Of a stretch of DNA of 64,000 bases, positions 52,810 to 60,643 are shown in pieces. The stretch's first letter is position 1. The number at the start of each line of letters is the position of its first letter. A program made the position numbers and the translations under genes. Under the pieces are notes generated by a model. That model searched no databases. It was not told where the DNA came from and saw only the letters and a list, made by a program, of their open reading frames with translations. The stretch is from Prevotellaceae bacterium (GTDB taxonomy: Bacteria; Bacteroidota; Bacteroidia; Bacteroidales; Bacteroidaceae), in assembly GCA_028723525.1 (NCBI GenBank), contig JAQYET010000060.1, positions 1 through 64,000 of the forward strand, in the 5' to 3' direction.

Positions 52810-53718
52810 TCAGTTGGTCACGCTTTCTATATAATTTATGATTTCTTCAACATTGTTTGGCGAGAACCACCTTATTTCTTTGTCGCGTTTGAACCACGTA
52901 AGTTGTTTCCGGCAATACCTGCGTGTATTGCCTTTGATGCGCTCTATTGCCTCATCGAGTTGCCAAATGCCGTCAAAATAAGCGAAGATTTCCTTGTATC
53001 CTACGGTATTCAGGGCGTTCTCGTTTCTGAAAGGGAGCATGCGTCTCGCCTCTTCCACAAGTCCTTCGGAAATCATACTATCCACTCGCGTATTGATACG
53101 TTCATAAAGTTCCTCTCTCGGAAGGTCGAGTCCTATTTTTATTATATTGAAATGGCGTTCTTTCTTCTCTCCTTTCCGGAACGAAGTGTATGTCCTGCCG
53201 GTCTGGTGGCATATTTCCAAGGCATGTATTACGCGCCGATAGTTTTTCTTGTCAACTATTTCATAATGGCAAGGGTCAAGCCTTCGCAGTTCCTCAACGA
53301 GCGCATCAAGCCCCTCTTCGGCATATCTGCGTCTCATCTCTGTGCGTATGTCTTCACGAATAGTCGGAATATCGTCGATGCCATTGCATACAGCATCAAT
53401 ATACATCATGCTTCCTCCAGTGAGCAATGCAAAGTCAGACGTTTCCAGTTGTTTTGTTATCAGTTCTAAAGCGTCCTGTTCGTATGATGAAGCACTATAA
53501 TAATCGCAGATGTCATGGTCGGCAACAAGGAAATGTTTCACCCTCTGTTGCTGTTCGGTTGTAGGGGCTGCAGTCCCTATCGGTATGTCGCGGAATATCT
53601 GTCTGGAGTCTGCATTTATTATAGGTATATGAAAATACTCAGCCACACCAAGGCAAAGTTCTGTTTTGCCTACGCCGGTGGGACCGAGTATTACTATCAA
53701 AAAACCTTTCTTAGACAC
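52810..53718 (-). CDS. miaA: tRNA dimethylallyltransferase, canonical paralog
   Basis: Prenylates A37 of tRNAs. The 302 residues show the standard set: P-loop VILGPTGVGKTELCLGVA, NADSRQIFRDIPIGTAAP, TGGSMMYIDAVCNGIDDIP, NTVGYKEIFAYFDG and NTRRYCRKQLTWFKRD. It starts 1 bp after lpxA stops, closing the lpxD-lpxC/fabZ-lpxA-miaA series. With the divergent copy at 41398-42342 it forms a miaA pair. It is nearer to the classical enzymes and is probably the main A37 prenylase. Confidence 0.93.
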   Translation of the reverse strand: MSKKGFLIVILGPTGVGKTELCLGVAEYFHIPIINADSRQIFRDIPIGTAAPTTEQQQRVKHFLVADHDICDYYSASSYEQDALELITKQLETSDFALLTGGSMMYIDAVCNGIDDIPTIREDIRTEMRRRYAEEGLDALVEELRRLDPCHYEIVDKKNYRRVIHALEICHQTGRTYTSFRKGEKKERHFNIIKIGLDLPREELYERINTRVDSMISEGLVEEARRMLPFRNENALNTVGYKEIFAYFDGIWQLDEAIERIKGNTRRYCRKQLTWFKRDKEIRWFSPNNVEEIINYIESVTN

Positions 53719-53719
53719 C

Positions 53720-54493
53720 TTATCTCAATATTCCCCGGTTGGAACTCTCCACAAATTCCACTATATATTTTATCTCTTCGGTCATCGGGAGATTTGTCTT
53801 TATTTCCTCGATACCCTCCGAAATAAGTCCCTTTGAATATAGGAGACGATAAGCTGTGTGTATCTGGTCTATCTGTTCGTTGCTATATCCGCGGCGACGC
53901 AGACCTATCAGGTTTACTCCTGCATATCGGATAGGTTCTTTTCCTGCAATGATATATGGCGGAATATCCTGCGACGAGCGGCTTCCGCCTTGCACCATTA
54001 CATATCCACCGACGTGGCAGAACTGATGAATGAGCACCGAAGCGGAGATAATGGCACAGTCATCCACTACCACCTCGCCGGCAAATTTTGTGGAATTGCC
54101 GATGATGCAACCGGAACCCACAACGCAGTCATGGGCAATGTGAACGTTTTCCATCAACAAATTGTTGCTGCCAACGGTTGTTGTTCCCTTGCTTGCCGTG
54201 CCCCTTGAAATCGTGACATTCTCCCGAATAGAGTTGTTATCGCCAATTTCACAGAGAGAGTCTTCGCCTTTGAACTTCAAGTCTTGTGGCTTAGTTGAAA
54301 TACTTGTTCCGGGAAATATCTCGTTGCCGGAACCGATGCGTGCTCCGTAATTCACCGTAACTCCGTTCTGCATCACGTTATTGTCGCCGATAACGGTGTT
54401 GCGGTCGATGTAGCAAAATGGTCCTATTATGTTGCCGTTGCCGAGTTTTGCCTCCGGATGAACGAAAGCTAACGGGCTGATATTGTTTGCCAT
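53720..54493 (-). CDS. lpxA: Acyl-ACP:UDP-N-acetylglucosamine O-acyltransferase
   Basis: First step of lipid A synthesis. The 257 residues form the left-handed beta-helix trimer: hexapeptide coils from NISPLAFVHPEAKLGNGNII onward, catalytic-His segment MENVHIAHDCVVGSGCIIG, HQFCHVGGYVMVQGGSR, and a C-terminal helical part (LIGLRRRGYSNEQIDQIHTA). A 112-bp gap with two small hairpins separates it from lpxC/fabZ. Confidence 0.96.
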   Translation of the reverse strand: MANNISPLAFVHPEAKLGNGNIIGPFCYIDRNTVIGDNNVMQNGVTVNYGARIGSGNEIFPGTSISTKPQDLKFKGEDSLCEIGDNNSIRENVTISRGTASKGTTTVGSNNLLMENVHIAHDCVVGSGCIIGNSTKFAGEVVVDDCAIISASVLIHQFCHVGGYVMVQGGSRSSQDIPPYIIAGKEPIRYAGVNLIGLRRRGYSNEQIDQIHTAYRLLYSKGLISEGIEEIKTNLPMTEEIKYIVEFVESSNRGILR

Positions 54494-54530
54494 AGGTTTA
54501 AACTTATCCCCCTCTAACCCAAAAAATGGG

Positions 54531-54585
54531 AAGACCTAAAAGGGATTTGGGTCTTTCTATTGTTATTATAACAGCCCTCGCGGGC
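54531..54585 (-). other. Two small hairpins between lpxC/fabZ and lpxA
   Basis: GCCC-TCGC-GGGC (54574-54585) and AAGACC (54531-54536) pairing GGTCTT (54550-54555) lie in the 112-bp gap inside the lipid A operon. Neither has a good T run, so they may be processing, stability or attenuation elements; function is inferred only from position. Confidence 0.4.
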
Positions 54586-54605
54586 GATCTGTCGGAGTGA
54601 TACTC

Positions 54606-55991
54606 CTATTTGTTTTTCACAATCTGTGCCGTGAACGTTGCCTCACTTACTACTTGGTCGCCCACAAACATATATCCCTTCATAGACGATATGCCGTGTC
54701 TCACAGGTGCCAGCATGTCAACTTTGAATAAGAGTGTGTCGCCGGGCACAACCTTTCTACGGAATTTCACTTCGTCTATCTTTAGGAAATAGGTGCTCCA
54801 CTTCTCCGGTTCGTCAACATTATTCAGCACCAAAAGACCTCCGCATTGCGCCATTGCCTCAATTTGCAGCACTCCGGGCATAACTGGTTCCTGGGGGAAA
54901 TGTCCCGGAAAGAAAGGCTCGTTACTCGTTATGTTCTTCAAGCCCACGATGCTTGTGGCTCCCAAAGAAATTACCTTGTCAACCAGTTGCATAGGATAGC
55001 GATGCGGAAGCAGTTCGCGAATACGGTTAACATCCATCACCGGAGTTTCATTTGGGTCATAAAACGGAGCTTGTATCTCATGTTTGCGTATCTCCTTACG
55101 CATCATTCGGGCAAACTTATTGTTGATTGTATGTCCCGGACGTGTGGCAATGATGCGCCCCTTTATAGGCTTTCCTATCAGTGCCATATCGCCTATTATA
55201 TCAAGTAGTTTGTGACGGGTACACTCATTCTCCCAAACGAGCGGTTTGTTCTGTATATATCCGATGTTGTTTGCATCCATGTGCGCCACTCCGAGTAAGT
55301 CGGCAAGTTTGTCAAGACGCTCCTGTGTAGTCTTACGCTCATAGATTACTATTGCATTATCAAGGTCGCCACCCTTTATGAGGTTAGCATTCAGCAGCGG
55401 TTCTATGTCGCGCACAAAGACGAATGTGCGTGCAGCCGCCACTTCCTTGGCATAATTTTCCATGTTATCGAGTGATGCGAACTGACTGTTTATGAACTTT
55501 GAGTCGAATGAGCACATCGTTGTGATGGAGAACTCTTCATCCGGAAGGATGGTTATTACGGAGCCGGTCTTTTCGTCTTTCACCTCATGCTTGTGGCGTA
55601 TCACATAATAGTCTTTGGGAGCATTTTGCTCCTCGATGCCTATTTCCTTTATTTTTTCCACATACATCACGGCAGAACCGTCGAGTATTGGGAACTCCGG
55701 TCCGTTCACCTGCATTAAGCAGTTGTCTATTCCCATTGCATAAAGTGCTGACATTGCATGCTCTATGGTCGAAACCTTAACGTCTTTCTTTCCGATAACA
55801 GTGCCTCGTGTTGTCTCCACTACATTTTCTGCTACGGCATCAATCACGGGTTGCCCTTCAATGTCTATTCGCTGTACTTTATATCCCGTATTCTCTGCTG
55901 CGGGATTAAACGTTACGGTGAGACTCAATCCGGTATGGAGTCCCTTACCGCAAAGAGCGAAACTTCCTTTTAGAGTTGTTTGCTTTGACAT
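54606..55991 (-). CDS. lpxC/fabZ: LpxC-FabZ fusion (UDP-3-O-acyl-GlcNAc deacetylase / hydroxyacyl-ACP dehydratase)
   Basis: Bifunctional enzyme typical of Bacteroidetes. Residues 1-300 are LpxC, the zinc deacetylase committing lipid A synthesis (LCGKGLHTGLSLTVTF, STIEHAMSALYAMGIDN with a zinc His, HKLLDIIGDMALIGKPI). Residues about 320-461 are FabZ (LLPHRYPMQLVDKVISLG, FFPGHFPQEPVMPGVLQIEA with the catalytic His, VVPGDTLLFKVDM), which dehydrates 3-hydroxyacyl-ACP. Fusing the two could balance use of 3-hydroxyacyl-ACP between lipid A and fatty acids. It starts 11 bp after lpxD. Confidence 0.97.
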   Translation of the reverse strand: MSKQTTLKGSFALCGKGLHTGLSLTVTFNPAAENTGYKVQRIDIEGQPVIDAVAENVVETTRGTVIGKKDVKVSTIEHAMSALYAMGIDNCLMQVNGPEFPILDGSAVMYVEKIKEIGIEEQNAPKDYYVIRHKHEVKDEKTGSVITILPDEEFSITTMCSFDSKFINSQFASLDNMENYAKEVAAARTFVFVRDIEPLLNANLIKGGDLDNAIVIYERKTTQERLDKLADLLGVAHMDANNIGYIQNKPLVWENECTRHKLLDIIGDMALIGKPIKGRIIATRPGHTINNKFARMMRKEIRKHEIQAPFYDPNETPVMDVNRIRELLPHRYPMQLVDKVISLGATSIVGLKNITSNEPFFPGHFPQEPVMPGVLQIEAMAQCGGLLVLNNVDEPEKWSTYFLKIDEVKFRRKVVPGDTLLFKVDMLAPVRHGISSMKGYMFVGDQVVSEATFTAQIVKNK

Positions 55992-56002
55992 ATTTTGAGT
56001 AT

Positions 56003-57070
56003 TTAATTTTCGTTTACTGTTATTGCATTTCGCTTTTGTTCTTCCTTCATTTGCTCCAGTTCTTGTTTCAACTGTGCGATTTCCTTGTACATCTGTGGCA
56101 GTTTCTTATACACGGCGTATGACCGGAAAAATTCTTTTGGGTCGGTAGCGGGGCTTCCTATAAGGTTCTCGCCGTTGCCTTTGGTGTTGCTTATGATTCC
56201 GCATTGCGCTCCGACAAAGGTCTTGTCGGCCACTGATATGTGCCCGGCAATGCCTGCCTGACCTCCGAACATGCACCATTTTCCCACTTTCGTACTTCCG
56301 GCAAAGCCCACCTGAGCCGAAACCACGGTGTTCTCGCCTATTTCCACGTTGTGAGCCACCTGCACGAAATTGTCAAGTTTCACCCCTTTGCCCACAACCG
56401 TACTTCCCATAGTGGAGCGGTCAACGCATGTGTTGGCACCTATTTCCACATCGTCTTCTATGGTTACGATGCCAATCTGCGGTATTTTGTCGTAGCCGTT
56501 CTCGTTGGGAGCAAACCCGAAGCCGTCGGCTCCTATCACACTTCCGGAGTGTATCGTGACGCGATTGCCCAAACGACAGTCGTGATAGACAGTGACATTG
56601 GGATAGATAACACAGTCACAGCCTATCTTTGTGCCCCTGCAAATAACAGTATTGGGATAGATTTGGGTGTTGTCGCCTATCTCTACGCCCTCCTCTATCA
56701 CTGCGAACGGTCCCACATAACACCTCTCGCCTATCTTTGCACTTTCGGCGACGCTTGCCTTTGGGTCTATGCCCTTGCGTCCGGGTTGCATCTGTTGATA
56801 GATTTGCAGCAGTTTCGCCACACATTCGTATGCGTTGTCCACTCTTATGAGTGTTGCCTTTATCGGTTTTTCGAGCACAAGGTCTTTGTTTACCAGCACT
56901 ATACTCGAGTCTGTATCGTATATAAAGTGTGTATATTTTGGGTTAGAGAGGAACGAGATAGCCCCTTTCTTTCCCTCTTCAATCTTGGCAAAGGAATTGA
57001 TTTTTACGTTCTCGTCGCCCTCAATCTCTCCCTGTATAAACCCTGCAATTTGCTTCGCGGTAAATTCCAT
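56003..57070 (-). CDS. lpxD: UDP-3-O-acylglucosamine N-acyltransferase
   Basis: Adds the N-linked hydroxyacyl chain in lipid A synthesis. The 355 residues have the N-terminal uridine-binding domain (about 1-100, [19 protein letters not shown]), the hexapeptide left-handed helix (about 105-310, with [20 protein letters not shown] holding the catalytic His), and a C-terminal helix ([20 protein letters not shown]). First gene of the lpx block after its promoter, 49 bp from the HD-hydrolase gene. Confidence 0.96.
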   Translation of the reverse strand: MEFTAKQIAGFIQGEIEGDENVKINSFAKIEEGKKGAISFLSNPKYTHFIYDTDSSIVLVNKDLVLEKPIKATLIRVDNAYECVAKLLQIYQQMQPGRKGIDPKASVAESAKIGERCYVGPFAVIEEGVEIGDNTQIYPNTVICRGTKIGCDCVIYPNVTVYHDCRLGNRVTIHSGSVIGADGFGFAPNENGYDKIPQIGIVTIEDDVEIGANTCVDRSTMGSTVVGKGVKLDNFVQVAHNVEIGENTVVSAQVGFAGSTKVGKWCMFGGQAGIAGHISVADKTFVGAQCGIISNTKGNGENLIGSPATDPKEFFRSYAVYKKLPQMYKEIAQLKQELEQMKEEQKRNAITVNEN

Positions 57071-57100
57071 TGTCTTTTATTGTATATACATAAATATTTG

Positions 57101-57108
57101 CAAAGGTA
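57101..57108 (-). promoter_or_regulatory. -7 box TACCTTTG for the lpxD operon
   Basis: TACCTTTG on the minus strand predicts a leader of about 25 nt before lpxD. It lies in the 49-bp gap after the HD gene. Confidence 0.65.
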
Positions 57109-57119
57109 ATTATTTTTCC

Positions 57120-58340
57120 TCAAAAACGTTGATAACAGAGGTAATATTTGCGAATTTTTTTAGAAAGCAGTTCCACATTAAGTATTTCCGACGATTCCGA
57201 TATGTCTTTTATAGTGCCGTCTTTGTATAGAATTGAGATGCGGTCTTCGTTCACATCATACATATCTTTCTGCACTGTGACAACACTTATAAGATATTCT
57301 GTATCAGCGATATTTACTCCATACGCTCTTGATAATTGTGCCCGTAGGGAGGCGATGCGTTCCTCTGTTATTGGCTCACTGCTCACTTCCACCTTGAAGA
57401 TGTTCCTGCCAATCATGTCCGATGCCAGCAACGAGAGTATTTTGTCGTCGCTATGCGCCCATACTTTCATCGCACTCCAAATGTCGTTATCGTCAAGTTG
57501 TTCGTAGTTGTGCAATGGCTCCGGCGACTTTCTGAATGTCATGCCGTCAACATCCCTCGTGAGGAAATACTTCAGGCACGGCGGAGCGAAGATTTCCTTG
57601 CCCATAGATGCAAGGTATTTCGCGCGCAACAGTGTCTTGACAAGAACTTTCTCGCATGCCACGGCAGTCTTGTGAAGATACACCTGCCAGTACATCAGCC
57701 GCCGCGACGTGAGATAATTCTCTATAGAATATATTCCCTTCGACTCCACCACGAGTTGGTCGTCAACCACGTTGAGCATCTTTATTATCCGTGCCGAACC
57801 GATGTTGCCCTCGTTGACACCGGTGAAGAAACTGTCGCGGCGCAGGTAGTCGAGGCGATCCATGTCGAGTTGCGAACTTATCAACTGGTGAAGAAAGCGT
57901 TTGGGATAGTCGTCCTTGAATATCTTCAGGGCGAGGTTGAGCGCACCGTTCATCTCGCGGTTTATCTGTTCCATCATCATGAGCGAAATTTCCTCATGCG
58001 AGATGTCGGTTATCAGGGTGTTTTCGAGCACGTGAGAGAAAGGACCGTGACCGATGTCGTGCATCAATATCGCTGCTCCCACAGCTTCTGCCTCCGAGTC
58101 AAAAATGAATATCCCCTTTCCGGTGAGGCTCGTTATGGCTTCACTCATCAGGTGGAAAGCGCCGATTGAGTGCTGAAAGCGGGTGTGCTGTGCTGCCGGA
58201 TAAACGGCGTTGGCAAGCCCAAGCTGCCTTATCCTCGTGAGTCTCTGCATCAGCGGATGTTTGACTATGGATAGGATAATGCCGCGAGGTATCTTGATGA
58301 ACCCGAATACCGGGTCGTTTATTATTTTCGAATCATTCAC
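57120..58340 (-). CDS. HD-domain phosphohydrolase (dNTPase/SAMHD1-like)
   Basis: A 406-residue HD-superfamily phosphohydrolase of the YdhJ/SAMHD1-like type found before lpxD in Bacteroidetes. Marks: IINDPVFGFIKIPRGIILSI at the start, RLTRIRQLGLANAVYP, QHTRFQHSIGAFHLM with metal-binding His, and GAAILMHDIGHGPFSHVLE carrying the HD pair. It probably hydrolyses nucleotides; substrate unknown. I choose the GTG at 58340 (fMet-NDSKIINDPV), because homologs begin just before that motif and the promoter ends 4 bases upstream; the ATG at 58397 would lie within and beyond the promoter. Confidence 0.87.
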   Translation of the reverse strand: MNDSKIINDPVFGFIKIPRGIILSIVKHPLMQRLTRIRQLGLANAVYPAAQHTRFQHSIGAFHLMSEAITSLTGKGIFIFDSEAEAVGAAILMHDIGHGPFSHVLENTLITDISHEEISLMMMEQINREMNGALNLALKIFKDDYPKRFLHQLISSQLDMDRLDYLRRDSFFTGVNEGNIGSARIIKMLNVVDDQLVVESKGIYSIENYLTSRRLMYWQVYLHKTAVACEKVLVKTLLRAKYLASMGKEIFAPPCLKYFLTRDVDGMTFRKSPEPLHNYEQLDDNDIWSAMKVWAHSDDKILSLLASDMIGRNIFKVEVSSEPITEERIASLRAQLSRAYGVNIADTEYLISVVTVQKDMYDVNEDRISILYKDGTIKDISESSEILNVELLSKKIRKYYLCYQRF

Positions 58341-58344
58341 GATG

Positions 58345-58374
58345 CAAAGGTAGTAAATAATATCATAACACCAA
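58345..58374 (-). promoter_or_regulatory. Promoter TTG-N19-TACCTTTG directly before a GTG start
   Basis: On the minus strand TACCTTTG (58345-58352) is preceded by TTG (58372-58374) at exactly 19 bp, and followed after only 4 bases (CATC) by the GTG start of the HD gene. A leaderless transcript is predicted. Confidence 0.75.
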
Positions 58375-58743
58375 AATATCATGTCTAAATCGGTCATTAG
58401 ACCATGTTCTGATTATGTTCCGATTGCCCGACAGGTTGGCAGCAGTTCTTATAGAAATCCCCGGTACTGCATCGGGAATATAGTGTGTACAAAGTTAAGA
58501 CAATCGAGCAAGAGCAGCCGTCAGACGATGGGATGAAATAGGATGCAGGTATAAGTGGTCTTATAGACGATTTGTGCTGATACGTTTTGCAGTCTTCAAT
58601 AGACTCAACAATATGTTCATGGTTTGCAAAATCGGCGAATTTACCGACCAAAATCGGCGAAATTGAAGAGTAAAATCGCCGAAATTGCTTATCAAAATCG
58701 GCGATTTTGGCGTTCAATATATGGTCTGTTATGAGCCGCAAGG
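58375..58743. other. Intergenic region holding repeat island D
   Basis: The 403-bp gap (58341-58743) between the HD gene and the kinase/RapZ gene, both leftward. Besides the HD promoter and the array at 58628-58708 I see no gene; a 130-codon open frame across it (58397-58789) has no coding character. Confidence 0.65.
58628..58708. repeat. Island D: phased 22-bp palindrome array (4 units)
   Basis: Units start at 58628 (AAAATCGGCGAATTT), 58650 (AAAATCGGCGAAATT), 58672 (AAAATCGCCGAAATT) and 58694 (AAAATCGGCGATTTT, a perfect palindrome around a central G), exactly 22 bp apart. Spacers are ACCGACC, GAAGAGT and GCTTATC; the preceding 7 bp GGTTTGC are the reverse complement of the spacer word GCAAACC. 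It lies about 250 bp upstream of the HD-gene promoter and 36 bp after the kinase/RapZ stop. Confidence 0.92.
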
Positions 58744-60297
58744 TTATCTCGCAGGCAGTGTTTCGGCAATATTCTGCTCGCGGTGGCACACTCGAACCTC
58801 CACGCCATACTTTTTGTTGATATGCTCTGCGAGGTGTTGTGCGCTATACACCGAGCGATGTTGCCCCCCTGTGCAGCCGAAAGAGAACATCAGAGACGTG
58901 AAACCGCGCTCCACGTAACGCTCCACGTGCGCATCGGCAAGTTCATAGACGTGGGAAAGGAAAGTGAGTATCTCTCCGTCATCCTCAAGGAAACGTATCA
59001 CAGGCTCGTCAAGTCCTGTGAGTTTCTTGTATGGTTCGTAGCGTCCGGGGTTGTGTGTTGAGCGACAGTCGAACACATAGCCGCCGCCGTTGCCGCTCTC
59101 GTCTTCGGGTATTCCCTTGTGGTAAGAGAAACTGAAGACACGCACCACGAGCGGACCTTGACCGTCATACTTTGAGAAAGTTGCCGGTCCGTCATTCGGA
59201 TGGGCTTTATAAACATCGCTCTCGGATGTCTTATATCCGTCGGCACGCTCATTTACGATTTCTTCCTGCATGGCAAACCGTGGCAATTCAGTAAGGCGGC
59301 GAAGCACGCTCATCATGTAAGGGTATGGGAAAGCGTCAAGTTCCAACAGTTCGCGGAGGTTATGTATTGCCGGCGGTATGCTGTCTATGAAATGCTGCTT
59401 ACGCTCGAAATAGCCCCGAAATCCGTATGCACCGAGCACCTGCATGGTGCGGAAGAGAACGAACAAAGACAACCTGCCCACGAAATGTCGCACCGAAGGC
59501 ACTTCAATATAGTTGCGCAGGGAATTGTAATACTCGTAAACGAGCTCACGGCGCAGTTTGTGCGAGTATCTCGCCGATGCCTGCCAGAGGAACGAGGCAA
59601 GGTCGTAGTAGAACGGTCCGCGCCTTCCACCTTGGAAGTCAATGAAGTATGGCGAACCGTCGGAACTGCCGTCGGCATCGGTTTTCAGCATGACATTGCG
59701 TGCTTGGAAATCCCGATAAAGGAAGGTTTCGTAGTTTTCTTCAGTCAGGTCTTTGGCAAAGAGACGGAAATTTGCTTCAAGTTTCAGTTCGTGGAAGTCT
59801 ATTCCGGCAGGTTTGAGGAAACAGTATTTGAAATAATTCAGGTCGAAAAGAACGGAGTCGGCATCAAATTCCGGCTGCGGATAGCAGTTGTCCCACTCCA
59901 GTTCTCGCGCTCCACGCACTTGAATGTTAGGCAGTTGGCGTATCGTTTCCACGAGAAGTTTCTTCTCCCGTTGGTTATATCTGCCCCCGGCTTCGCGTCC
60001 TCCTCTGAGGGCATCGAACAGGGATAGCGAACCGAGGTCTTCCTGAAGATAACACATCTCGTCGTCGGAAACGGCAAATACGCGTGGCACAGGCAGGCGG
60101 CGATGCTCAAAATGGCGCGACAGATAAACAAAAGCGTGATTTTCCTCGCGGCTCGTACCGATTACGCCTACAAGCGTAGAGCCGTCTTTTGCGGTAATTC
60201 TGAAGTAGCTGCGGTTGCTTCCCGCTCCGGCCATTTGTTCGGTTGCGGCAGGCTCTTCGCCCTTATAATGCCGGTAAAGTTCAATAAGTCGTTCCAT
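58744..60297 (-). CDS. Fusion of APH-like sugar kinase and RapZ C-terminal domain
   Basis: A 517-residue two-domain protein. Residues 1-330 form an aminoglycoside-phosphotransferase-like kinase (AGAGSNRSYFRITAKDGSTL, YLQEDLGSLSLFDAL, ETFLYRDFQARNVML with the catalytic HxDxxxxN-like YRDFQARN, YFIDFQGGRRGPFYYDLASF). This is the fold of cell-wall sugar kinases such as AmgK. Residues 380-510 are a RapZ C-terminal domain (VRVFSFSYHKGIPEDE, GGYVFDCRSTHNPGRY, SFGCTGGQHRSVYSAQHLAE), which in E. coli binds glucosamine-6-phosphate. The RapZ N-terminal P-loop domain is absent. The inference is a cell-wall-sugar kinase with a built-in sensor or second catalytic part. A small membrane-protein gene precedes it by 22 bp. 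Confidence 0.88.
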   Translation of the reverse strand: MERLIELYRHYKGEEPAATEQMAGAGSNRSYFRITAKDGSTLVGVIGTSREENHAFVYLSRHFEHRRLPVPRVFAVSDDEMCYLQEDLGSLSLFDALRGGREAGGRYNQREKKLLVETIRQLPNIQVRGARELEWDNCYPQPEFDADSVLFDLNYFKYCFLKPAGIDFHELKLEANFRLFAKDLTEENYETFLYRDFQARNVMLKTDADGSSDGSPYFIDFQGGRRGPFYYDLASFLWQASARYSHKLRRELVYEYYNSLRNYIEVPSVRHFVGRLSLFVLFRTMQVLGAYGFRGYFERKQHFIDSIPPAIHNLRELLELDAFPYPYMMSVLRRLTELPRFAMQEEIVNERADGYKTSESDVYKAHPNDGPATFSKYDGQGPLVVRVFSFSYHKGIPEDESGNGGGYVFDCRSTHNPGRYEPYKKLTGLDEPVIRFLEDDGEILTFLSHVYELADAHVERYVERGFTSLMFSFGCTGGQHRSVYSAQHLAEHINKKYGVEVRVCHREQNIAETLPAR

Positions 60298-60319
60298 CTT
60301 AAAACTATTTTCTCACCGG

Positions 60320-60508
60320 TTACAACAAGTCATTGTCGTCATTGTTGCGCTTCTTCTCCCATTGCACTATGAAGAAGTCGGCAAGCAGAAGCAGCATAAA
60401 TATGCCCAGTGCCATAAAGAACGATCCCGTGAGTATCCTCAAGCCTACGGCAACCACAAAGAATGCCACCCATTGCCACGGACTTATTCTGTAATCCTTG
60501 ATATTCAT
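60320..60508 (-). CDS. Small membrane protein
   Basis: A 62-residue protein with one long or two short membrane helices (WQWVAFFVVAVGLRILTG and FFMALGIFMLLLLADFFIV) and a charged tail (QWEKKRNNDDNDLL). It has its own -7 box 17 bp upstream and precedes the kinase/RapZ gene by 22 bp, so they are probably co-transcribed. The family is common in Bacteroidales but uncharacterised. Confidence 0.75.
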   Translation of the reverse strand: MNIKDYRISPWQWVAFFVVAVGLRILTGSFFMALGIFMLLLLADFFIVQWEKKRNNDDNDLL

Positions 60509-60524
60509 AAGTTATATTTTTCTG

Positions 60525-60532
60525 CAAAAGTA
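60525..60532 (-). promoter_or_regulatory. -7 box TACTTTTG for the small membrane protein
   Basis: TACTTTTG on the minus strand; leader about 11 nt before the ATG at 60508. Probably also drives the kinase/RapZ fusion gene. Confidence 0.65.
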
Positions 60533-60643
60533 AATAAAATTATCCATATAAAAAAATATAACACACAGGTATTTGTAGCCTCATATCCGATTATGTAAGA
60601 AAAGCAGGCAGGCGAGACATGGGGCAAGAAAGAGGCGTTATGC

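Noticed and set aside
58397..58789. 130-codon open frame across island D
   Set aside because: It is overlapped by the repeat array and runs into the 3' end of the kinase/RapZ gene; no coding signature.
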